Positions 55,810 to 64,000 of a DNA stretch of 64,000 bases are shown one piece after another. The stretch comes from Pluralibacter sp. UBA7423. Its GTDB lineage: Bacteria; Pseudomonadota; Gammaproteobacteria; Enterobacterales; Enterobacteriaceae. The stretch spans positions 62,001 through 126,000 of the forward strand of contig DKMD01000025.1 of NCBI GenBank assembly GCA_002470465.1, given 5' to 3'. Positions within the stretch are counted from its first letter, which is position 1; each line of letters begins with the position of its first letter. The position numbers were made by a program, and so were the translations under genes. Under the pieces are notes generated by a model. It was not told the origin of the DNA, ran no database searches, and saw nothing but the letters and a program-made list of their open reading frames with translations.

Positions 55810-56679
55810 ATGGCCGCTGGCTACCGTATTTTTAACGTCACTCTTGCCCGTCGCATTCCTGTCTCACCCTCGCTGCTGCGCTGCGTTTTTACTGGACCCG
55901 AAGTGGCGCAAATGAAGCATGAATCGCCGGATCAGCGTATCAAACTGCTGTTTGACGGGCAGGGCGGGAAGGCGGCCAAAATGGCAATGAGCGATAGCTG
56001 GTATCAGGATTACCTTGCCCTGCCGAAGGAGCAGCGCCCGGTAATGCGCACCTACACGCTGCGAGCTTTGCGTGCCGCCGAACTTGAGGTTGACGTTGAG
56101 TTTGTGCTGCACGGTGACGACGGCCCGGCATCGCGCTGGGCCACGCACGCCCGGCCCGGTGATGCTATACAGCTGGTGGCACCGAATGCAGCATCGCCGG
56201 AAGACAGCGGCGGCTATGAATGGTTAGACAGCGACAGCGTGCGCCAGGCGCTGCTGATTGCCGATGAGACGGCGCTGCCTGCGGCGATTGGCATTCTCGA
56301 GCAACTCGCCAAAAAGGCTGAACCGCCGCGCGTGCAGGCCTTTTTCTCGGTGCCGCTGGTGGAAGATGTACAAACCCAGGCGTTTCCGTTCGCGGAGATC
56401 CACTGGCTCGCCCGGGAGCGAAATGAGGATTTACTCCACGCCGTGGCAAAGCAAGTGCAGATCCCGGAATACGCGAAAACCTGCGAACAATCGACGCAAG
56501 AGCAGAGCCTGAGTGACACGCTTTTGTGGGAAAGGGCGACGGCGGCGACGGGTTTTCAGGCATGGGTGGCAGCGGAATCCAGAGTGGTGAAGTTACTGCG
56601 CCGCGAGCTGCTTGAGAAGCAGAAGTTAAACCGCGACTGTGCGAGCTTTATGGCCTACTGGTCTCAGGGGAAGGCATAA
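55810..56679 (+). CDS. Siderophore-interacting protein (ferric-siderophore reductase, ViuB/YqjH type)
   Basis: A 289-residue SIP-family flavoprotein. MRTYTLRAL (residues 78-86) is the FAD-binding RxYT block, HGDDGPASRWATHARPGD and LIADETALPA lie at the expected family spacing, and the C-terminus contains AWVAAESRVVKLLRR. By family it reduces Fe(III) in imported siderophores to free iron in the cytosol. It lies two bases after the ShiF-like gene, so the two are cotranscribed under the Fur box. The classic aerobactin plasmid operon lacks such a gene. Confidence 0.88.
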   Translation: MAAGYRIFNVTLARRIPVSPSLLRCVFTGPEVAQMKHESPDQRIKLLFDGQGGKAAKMAMSDSWYQDYLALPKEQRPVMRTYTLRALRAAELEVDVEFVLHGDDGPASRWATHARPGDAIQLVAPNAASPEDSGGYEWLDSDSVRQALLIADETALPAAIGILEQLAKKAEPPRVQAFFSVPLVEDVQTQAFPFAEIHWLARERNEDLLHAVAKQVQIPEYAKTCEQSTQEQSLSDTLLWERATAATGFQAWVAAESRVVKLLRRELLEKQKLNRDCASFMAYWSQGKA

Positions 56680-56706
56680 AAAAAACCTTCCCGTAGGAAG
56701 GTTTTC
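56680..56706 (+). terminator. Terminator after the siderophore-interacting protein gene
   Basis: AACCTTCC-CGTA-GGAAGGTTTT overlaps the end of the gene region and is preceded by eight A residues, so it may work in both directions. Confidence 0.85.
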
Positions 56707-56720
56707 ACATTTTAACGTGT

Positions 56721-56771
56721 GCGGCCTGATGCCCTCACCCCGACCCTCTCCCACAGGGAGAGGGAGCAGAC
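56721..56771 (-). repeat. Dispersed palindromic repeat, copy 2
   Basis: The core CCCTCTCCC-ACA-GGGAGAGGG is a perfect 9-bp stem (56744-56764), and with its flank (GCGGCCTGATGCCCTCACCC) it matches 42833-42876 on the opposite strand. It lies between convergent genes, like copy 1. Confidence 0.75.
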
Positions 56772-56774
56772 ATT

Positions 56775-56802
56775 AAAAAAGGCAACCGAAGTTGCCTTTT
56801 TG
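56775..56802 (-). terminator. Terminator after dsbB
   Basis: On the minus strand AAAAGGCAAC-TTCG-GTTGCCTTTTTT, 7 bases after the dsbB stop. Confidence 0.9.
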
Positions 56803-56809
56803 CTGTTTA

Positions 56810-57340
56810 TTACCGACCAAACAGGTCGCGCTTTTTCGGTTTGAACGGCTGGGCAATCAGCACCAGCAGCGCCACAATCAGAAACGCGGCAAAAATCCCT
56901 ACCAGCCACTGCGGCATTTCGAGCGACAGGAATGACCACTGGCGCACGGAGCAGTCGCCGCTGGCGACAAATACCTGCGGCAGCCACTTATCAAGCGGCA
57001 GCCACGTCGGGAAGCGTGCGGCAAAATCACAGGTCTGGAACGGAGACGGGTGCAGCTGCATGATGGTGTGCTCCCATGAAAGCTGCAGGCCCCGAATGGC
57101 ACTGTAAATCCAGATGGCGAGGGCGGCAAAACGCAGCGGCGTTTTTGGCGCGATCGCCCCGACAATCCCGGCACCCATGACGCCGAACAGCGCGCAGCGT
57201 TCGTAGATGCAGAGCACGCACGGCTGCAGCTTCATCACGTGCTGAAACCAGAGCGCAACCATCTCTAAAGCAAACGCGACCAACGCTAACAATAACCATG
57301 CTCCGCGACCGCGTGAGCACTGGTTTAAAAATCGCAACAT
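56810..57340 (-). CDS. dsbB: Disulfide bond oxidoreductase DsbB
   Basis: A 176-residue inner-membrane protein with four helices. The two active cysteine pairs are in place: PCVLC (residues 41 and 44), and the periplasmic loop pair in QTCDF (104) and SGDCSV (130). It reoxidises DsbA and passes electrons to ubiquinone. The start MLRFLNQC at 57340 gives the E. coli length. An ATG six bases upstream is unlikely. Confidence 0.96.
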   Translation of the reverse strand: MLRFLNQCSRGRGAWLLLALVAFALEMVALWFQHVMKLQPCVLCIYERCALFGVMGAGIVGAIAPKTPLRFAALAIWIYSAIRGLQLSWEHTIMQLHPSPFQTCDFAARFPTWLPLDKWLPQVFVASGDCSVRQWSFLSLEMPQWLVGIFAAFLIVALLVLIAQPFKPKKRDLFGR

Positions 57341-57475
57341 AATCATTTCCCTGGAACATGCTAAGACACCGCAGTGTAAACGAAAACATTTACCGCGCCA
57401 CTATGCGGAGCGTAATTATTACGTAAAAGCAGATGAATCGCCCGCAAATACCTGCGGGCGTCAATCAGAGAAGGT

Positions 57476-59032
57476 TTAATGCAGCGGCAGAGGGGCGTTT
57501 ATCAGCCAGCCCTTTGTCGTCAGCCACTCCGTGTAAGGCATCAGCGTGAACTCCACACACAGCAATCCGACGAGCGTGAGAACCAGCGTATAAGGCAGCG
57601 CCATCCACACCATGCGCCCGTAGGAGAGACGGATCAGCGGGGCGAGAGCAGAGGTCAGTAGGAACAGAAATGCTGCCTGGCCGTTAGGCGTCGCGACTGA
57701 CGGCAGGTTTGTGCCGGTATTAATTGCCACCGCCAGCATTTCAAATTGCTCAAGGGAAATCGCGCCGTGTTCCAGCGCAGATTTGGCTTCGTTGATGTAA
57801 ACCGTGCCGACAAATACGTTATCAGAAATGGATGAGAGAAGGCCGTTGAACAAGTAGAACAGGGAGAGCTGCGCGTGAGGCGAAGCCTGTAGCACAAAGT
57901 TAATGATGGGGGCGAACAGCTGCTGGTCGATAATCACCGCCACCACGGCAAAGAATATCGTCAGCAGTGCGGTAAACGGCAGCGCCTCGGTAAAGGCTTT
58001 GCCGATGGCGTGTTCATCGGTAACGCCCGTAAACGACGTGGCAAAAACGATCACCGTCAGGCCAATCAGTCCGACTTCGGCTAAATGCAGCGCGAGGGCG
58101 ATAATCAGCCACACGCCGATGATCCCCTGAATCACCAGCTTCAGCGTTTCCTGGCGCGTGCGCTGTGCACGGCTGTTGTCATCGAACGCCTGTAGCTCAT
58201 CCCGCACAGCAGGGGGCAAGGTTTCGCCATAACCAAACAGCCTGAACTTTTCGACCAATACGCAGGTGATTAATCCGCAGACAAACACCGGCAGCGTGAC
58301 CGGCAGCATCCGCAGGAAAAATTCGCCAAAGTGCCAGCCTGCGGCTTTGGCGATGATCAGATTTTGCGGCTCACCAACCATTGTCATTACGCCGCCGAGC
58401 GCCGTACCGACCCCGGCATGCATCATCAGGCTGCGCAGGAATCCACGGAATTGTTCGAGCACGGCTTTGCTGTGAATGTCGATGTCGCTGTCATCAAGCA
58501 GGTCAATATCGCCGGGGCGCGAAGACGCGACGCGGTGATAAATGCCATAAAATCCTACCGCTACGCTGATAATAACCGCTACCACGGTCAGCGCATCGAG
58601 GAAGGCGGAGAGGAATGCGGCGGCCATGCAGAAGGCAAGGGAGAGCAGCATTTTGCTGCGAATAGTCAGCAGCAGACGAGTGAAGATAAACAGCAGCAGC
58701 TGCTTCATAAAGTAGATGCCTGCCACCATAAATATCAGCAGCAACAGCACTTCAAGATTTCCGGCAATCTCTTCCCGCACGTGCTCCGCGCGGGTCATAC
58801 CGATCATCACCGCCTCAATCGCCAGCAGACCGCCAGGCAGCAGAGGATAGCACTTGAGCGCCATTGCCAGCGTAAAGATGAACTCGGCGACCAGCAGCCA
58901 TCCGGCAACAAACGGATTGAAGAAGAAGACGACAGGGTTGATCGCCAGAAAGAGAATAAGCGTCAGTTTGTACCAGTCCGGTGACTGACCTAAAAAATTA
59001 CGCCATAGGGCGCGTGAGGTTGATATTTCCAC
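57476..59032 (-). CDS. nhaB: Na+/H+ antiporter NhaB
   Basis: A 518-residue membrane protein with about 12 helices ([47 protein letters not shown] carries the membrane aspartate). The conserved [17 protein letters not shown] and [16 protein letters not shown] blocks belong to the ion-transporter fold. It exchanges sodium for protons and helps at neutral pH. It is divergent from fadR as in E. coli. Confidence 0.95.
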   Translation of the reverse strand: MEISTSRALWRNFLGQSPDWYKLTLILFLAINPVVFFFNPFVAGWLLVAEFIFTLAMALKCYPLLPGGLLAIEAVMIGMTRAEHVREEIAGNLEVLLLLIFMVAGIYFMKQLLLFIFTRLLLTIRSKMLLSLAFCMAAAFLSAFLDALTVVAVIISVAVGFYGIYHRVASSRPGDIDLLDDSDIDIHSKAVLEQFRGFLRSLMMHAGVGTALGGVMTMVGEPQNLIIAKAAGWHFGEFFLRMLPVTLPVFVCGLITCVLVEKFRLFGYGETLPPAVRDELQAFDDNSRAQRTRQETLKLVIQGIIGVWLIIALALHLAEVGLIGLTVIVFATSFTGVTDEHAIGKAFTEALPFTALLTIFFAVVAVIIDQQLFAPIINFVLQASPHAQLSLFYLFNGLLSSISDNVFVGTVYINEAKSALEHGAISLEQFEMLAVAINTGTNLPSVATPNGQAAFLFLLTSALAPLIRLSYGRMVWMALPYTLVLTLVGLLCVEFTLMPYTEWLTTKGWLINAPLPLH

Positions 59033-59249
59033 GACAGATTTCCGATCCCGTCAAAAGTAAGCAGTTTGCTGGAAGTGAAGACGAAGTATCGTTCGTGAGA
59101 GCGGGACAGGCAAGTCCCGCTGAGGTGAGGAAATTTTATAAAATAAAACCGCGATCCCCTTTTAATTACCGCGTTGCGCTATCTGCGCCCCTGTTCGCTC
59201 TGGTATGATGAGTTCCAAATTTGCAACGCTGTGTAATGGAAATCTCACT

Positions 59250-59969
59250 ATGGTCATTAAGGCGCAGAGCCCGGCGGGTTTCGCGGAAGAGTACATCATT
59301 GAAAGTATCTGGAATAACCGCTTCGCACCTGGAACCATCCTGCCCGCAGAGCGTGAGCTTTCTGAACTGATCGGCGTTACGCGTACTACGTTACGTGAAG
59401 TGTTGCAGCGTCTGGCGCGGGATGGCTGGCTGACCATTCAGCATGGCAAACCGACCAAAGTGAACAACTTCTGGGAAACATCCGGCTTAAACATTCTGGA
59501 AACGCTGGCGCGCCTCGATCACGACAGCGTGCCGCAGCTGATTGATAACCTGCTCTCCGTGCGGACCAACATCGCCACCATTTTTATCCGCACCGCTTTC
59601 CGTCAGCATCCTGAAGACGCACTGAAGGTGCTGGCGACCGCAAACGAAGTGGAAGATCACGCCGATGCTTTCGCCGAACTGGATTACAGCATTTTCCGCG
59701 GCCTGGCGTTTGCCTCCGGCAACCCAATCTACGGTCTGATCCTTAACGGCATGAAGGGCCTCTACACCCGTATTGGCCGTCACTACTTTGCGAATCCGGA
59801 AGCGCGCAGTCTAGCGCTCGGCTTCTATCATCAGCTGGCGAAAGTCTGTGAGCAAGGGCTGCACGAGCAGGTTTATGAAACCGTGCGTCGCTATGGCCAT
59901 GAGTCCGGGCTTATCTGGCATAAAATGCAGAAAACGCTGCCGGGCGATCTGGCTATTCACGGTCGTTAA
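59250..59969 (+). CDS. fadR: Fatty acid metabolism regulator FadR
   Basis: A 239-residue GntR-family regulator. The N-terminal winged helix ([30 protein letters not shown], residues 30-60) binds DNA, and the C-terminal FadR domain binds long-chain acyl-CoA ([25 protein letters not shown]). It represses fad genes, including fadD in this window, and activates fabA and fabB. The start at 59250 equals the E. coli length, and the in-frame ATG at 59205 adds 15 unconserved residues. Confidence 0.96.
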   Translation: MVIKAQSPAGFAEEYIIESIWNNRFAPGTILPAERELSELIGVTRTTLREVLQRLARDGWLTIQHGKPTKVNNFWETSGLNILETLARLDHDSVPQLIDNLLSVRTNIATIFIRTAFRQHPEDALKVLATANEVEDHADAFAELDYSIFRGLAFASGNPIYGLILNGMKGLYTRIGRHYFANPEARSLALGFYHQLAKVCEQGLHEQVYETVRRYGHESGLIWHKMQKTLPGDLAIHGR

Positions 59970-59981
59970 CCGACGTGAACA

Positions 59982-60014
59982 TGCCGGATGGCGCTAACGC
60001 TTATCCGGCCTACA
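59982..60014. repeat. REP element
   Basis: TGCCGGATGGCGCTAACGCTTATCCGGCCTACA is a canonical single REP unit after fadR and before the convergent ycgB. Confidence 0.85.
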
Positions 60015-60040
60015 AAATCGAACACGGAAATACCGACAGG

Positions 60041-60072
60041 CCGGGCAGGCAAAAGCGCCGCCCGGTTTTTTT
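60041..60072 (+). terminator. Terminator after fadR
   Basis: CCGGGC and GCCCGG arms around an AGGCAAAAGCGCC-type inner part, followed by seven T residues. Confidence 0.75.
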
Positions 60073-60076
60073 ATGT

Positions 60077-61609
60077 CTACAGCAAATTTTGCCGCGGCGG
60101 GCAACGCTCCAGCAGCTCCACGCTGCCGTCTGCATTCTGCTGCTCCAGCAGCACGTCAAACCCCCACAAACGATGCACGTGTTTCAGCACTTCGCGACGT
60201 CCCATATCCAGCGGTGCGCGGTTATGCGGCACGTAGCGCAGCGTCAGCGAACGGTCACCGCGCAGATCAACGTTCCATACCTGAATATTCGGCTCCAGGT
60301 TACTCAGGTTGTACTGTGCCGACAGCCGGTTGCGAATTTCCCGGTAGCCCTCTTCGTTGTGAATGGCGGATATTTCCAGATAGTTATTATGATCGTCGTC
60401 GAGCACCGTAAACAGGCGGAAATCCCGCATCACCTTCGGCGACAGGAACTGGCTGATAAAGCTCTCATCCTTAAAATCACGCATCGCAAAGTGCAGCGTT
60501 TCGAGCCAGTCCGATCCGGCGATGTCCGGGAACCAGTATTTATCTTCTTCCGTTGGCGACTGGCAAATGCGCTTGATGTCCTGGAACATCGCAAAGCCCA
60601 GCGCATACGGATTGATGCCGCTGTACCACGGACTGTTGTACGGCGGCTGGAACACCACGTTGGTATGGCTGTGCAGGAATTCCAGCATAAAGCGCTCGGT
60701 CACTTTTCCCTCGTCATACAGATGATTGAGGATGGTGTAGTGCCAGAACGTCGCCCAGCCTTCGTTCATGACCTGCGTCTGTTTTTGCGGATAGAAATAC
60801 TGGCTGACCTTGCGCACGATGCGCAGGATCTCACGCTGCCAGGATTCCAGCAGCGGGGCGTTTTTCTCCATAAAGTAGAGGAGGTTTTCCTGCGGCTCGG
60901 AAGGGTAGCGACGGGCGGTTTCGATCGCCTTTTCCTCTTCGCGCTTCGGCAGGGTACGCCACAGCGTGTTCACCTGGCTTTGCAGATATTCTTCCCGGTT
61001 TTTCTGCCGCGCTTTCTCCTCCTGTAAGGAGATTTTCTGCGGACGTTTGTAGCGATCCACGCCGTAGTTCATCAGCGCATGGCAGGAGTCCAGCAGTTTT
61101 TCCACCTCGTCAACGCCGTAGCGCTCTTCGCATTCGGTGATGTATTTGCGGGCGAAAATCAGGTAGTCGACGATAGAGCTCGCGTCCGTCCAGCTGCGGA
61201 ACAGATAGTTATTTTTGAAGAAGGAGTTGTGCCCATAGCAGGCGTGCGCCATGACCAGCGCCTGCATGGTCATGGTGTTCTCTTCCATCAGATAGGCGAT
61301 ACAAGGGTTAGAGTTAATAACGATTTCATACGCCAGCCCTTGCTGGCCGTGCTTATAGAGTCGCTCAGTTTCGATGAATTTTTTGCCAAACGACCAGTGA
61401 GTGTAGTTGATCGGCATCCCCACGCTGGAGTAAGCGTCCATCATCTGCTCGGAAGTAATGACTTCGATTTGATGCGGATAGGTATCAAGCCGGTAGAGCT
61501 TCGCCACCCGGTCGATTTCCGCCAGATAGGTATCCAGCAGCTCGAAGGTCCAGTCGGGTCCATCGCTCAGACGTGTGGTGTCCTTATTCATGGAGTCAAT
61601 CGTAGCCAT
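60077..61609 (-). CDS. ycgB: YcgB, SpoVR family protein
   Basis: A 510-residue SpoVR-like protein equal in length to E. coli YcgB (EVITSEQMMDAYSSVGMPINYTHWSFGKKF; MVMAHACYGHNSFFKNNYLF; NEGWATFWHYTILNHLYDEG). The HACYGH and NEGWATFWHY blocks hold conserved His and Glu residues that look like a metal site. In E. coli it is sigma-S dependent and genetically linked to the YeaG kinase/YeaH pair. Those partners are not in this window. The biochemical role is unknown. Confidence 0.93.
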   Translation of the reverse strand: MATIDSMNKDTTRLSDGPDWTFELLDTYLAEIDRVAKLYRLDTYPHQIEVITSEQMMDAYSSVGMPINYTHWSFGKKFIETERLYKHGQQGLAYEIVINSNPCIAYLMEENTMTMQALVMAHACYGHNSFFKNNYLFRSWTDASSIVDYLIFARKYITECEERYGVDEVEKLLDSCHALMNYGVDRYKRPQKISLQEEKARQKNREEYLQSQVNTLWRTLPKREEEKAIETARRYPSEPQENLLYFMEKNAPLLESWQREILRIVRKVSQYFYPQKQTQVMNEGWATFWHYTILNHLYDEGKVTERFMLEFLHSHTNVVFQPPYNSPWYSGINPYALGFAMFQDIKRICQSPTEEDKYWFPDIAGSDWLETLHFAMRDFKDESFISQFLSPKVMRDFRLFTVLDDDHNNYLEISAIHNEEGYREIRNRLSAQYNLSNLEPNIQVWNVDLRGDRSLTLRYVPHNRAPLDMGRREVLKHVHRLWGFDVLLEQQNADGSVELLERCPPRQNLL

Positions 61610-63227
<1,618 letters not shown>

Positions 63228-63236
63228 GGAACCGTT

Positions 63237-64000
63237 ATGTCACGTCCCATTACCGCCAGCCTGGATCTCCAGGCGCTGCGGCAGAACCTTGCGGTGGTAC
63301 GCACTGCGGCCCCTGATTCCCGCGTCTGGTCGGTGGTGAAAGCCAATGCCTATGGGCACGGTATCGACAGGATCTGGAGCGCGCTGAGCGACACCGATGG
63401 CTTCGCGATGCTCAATCTTGAAGAGGCGGTGCTGCTGCGAGAACGCGGCTGGAAAGGGCCGATCCTGATGCTGGAAGGCTTTTTCCACGCCGAAGATTTA
63501 CCGCTGTATGACCAGTATCGCCTGACCACTACCGTCCACAGCAACTGGCAGTTGAAGGCTTTGCAGAACGCAAAACTCAACGCGCCGCTGGATGTATATG
63601 TCAAAGTCAACAGCGGGATGAACCGGCTGGGCTTCACGCCGGATAAAGTCTATACCGTCTGGCAGCAGCTGCGGGCTATGCGCAACGTCAGCGACATGAC
63701 GCTGATGTCGCACTTTGCCGATGCAGAAAATCCCGAGGGCATCGTTGAGGCGTTAGAAAAGGTTGAGCTGGCGGCAGAAGGGCTGAATTGCCCTCGCTCG
63801 CTCTCTAACTCTGCCGCTACGCTATGGCACCCGGAGGCGCATTACGACTGGGTTCGTCCGGGAATTGTGCTGTATGGCGCATCCCCATCCGGCAAATGGC
63901 AGGATATTGCCAACAGCGGCCTCAAGCCGGTAATGACGCTGAGCAGCGAAATCATCGCAGTGCAGAACCTGAAGTCGGGTGACACCGTAGGCTACGGGCG
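63237..64000 (+). CDS. dadX: Catabolic alanine racemase DadX (3' end outside window)
   Basis: The first 254 residues are present. The PLP lysine is in VVKANAYGHG (near residue 35), followed by LNLEEAVLLRERGW and VYVKVNSGMNRLGF, matching the TIM-barrel domain of alanine racemases. It interconverts L- and D-alanine so that DadA can degrade alanine. It lies 9 bases after dadA, so it is cotranscribed. The catalytic tyrosine of the C-terminal domain lies beyond the window. Confidence 0.95.
   Translation, partial: MSRPITASLDLQALRQNLAVVRTAAPDSRVWSVVKANAYGHGIDRIWSALSDTDGFAMLNLEEAVLLRERGWKGPILMLEGFFHAEDLPLYDQYRLTTTVHSNWQLKALQNAKLNAPLDVYVKVNSGMNRLGFTPDKVYTVWQQLRAMRNVSDMTLMSHFADAENPEGIVEALEKVELAAEGLNCPRSLSNSAATLWHPEAHYDWVRPGIVLYGASPSGKWQDIANSGLKPVMTLSSEIIAVQNLKSGDTVGYG

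Noticed and set aside
58331..58984. 217-codon plus-strand ORF opposite nhaB
   Set aside because: An antisense shadow. NhaB is intact in the other strand.

Overview
The window is a chromosomal segment of a gamma-proteobacterium of the family Enterobacteriaceae. Gene order follows the E. coli K-12 and Salmonella block that runs from holE, copCD and pphA through prc, kdgR, manXYZ, sdaA, fadD and minCDE to fadR and dadAX. Almost every protein can be recognised as the ortholog of a named E. coli gene. The chromosomal aerobactin cluster, the extra PBP3-like gene beside cspC and the repeat types point to the Enterobacter/Lelliottia/Leclercia part of the family. That genus-level call is inference. 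I saw no tRNA, rRNA, CRISPR array, transposase or integrase.

Layout: 1-2570 holds yobB (cut by the window edge), holE and the copper operon copC-copD-yebY. From 2650 to 4640 lies the sdsR small RNA gene followed by an AT-rich accessory islet. The islet has a duplicated piece of the sdsR terminator, two imperfect 46-49 bp direct repeats, a decayed ORF, and three translationally coupled minus-strand ORFs ending in a hexapeptide acyltransferase. From 4690 to 19450 the core resumes: a VirK-type DUF535 gene, pphA, yebW, yebV, rsmF, letBA, msrC, proQ-prc, htpX, yebQ and kdgR. From 19510 to 25600 come the small stress and regulatory genes (yobH, mgrB, yebO, yobF, cspC), a second PBP3-type transpeptidase, rlmA, and mntP with its manganese riboswitch and two MntR-type boxes, then yobD. 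From 25650 to 45230 are manXYZ, yoaE, pdeD, sdaA, nudL, pabB, yoaH, yoaB, yoaA, tsaB, yeaY, fadD, rnd, minCDE and ycgL.

From 45249 to 56680, ycgM and ycgN are followed by an inserted iron-acquisition locus. A minus-strand operon iucABCD-iutA makes and takes up aerobactin. It is divided by one strong Fur box from a plus-strand pair, a ShiF-like exporter and a siderophore-interacting ferric reductase. The cluster therefore carries synthesis, probable export, uptake and probable reductive iron release. From 56810 to the end the core returns with dsbB, nhaB, fadR, ycgB, dadA and the start of dadX.

The least ordinary parts are the islet beside sdsR, the 595-base leader upstream of yobF-cspC with tandem hairpins and a 43-codon ORF, the layered mntP control region, and the aerobactin locus with its extra reductase gene. 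Nothing here is clearly a new defence or mobile system. The three-gene coupled islet is the best candidate for something undescribed.
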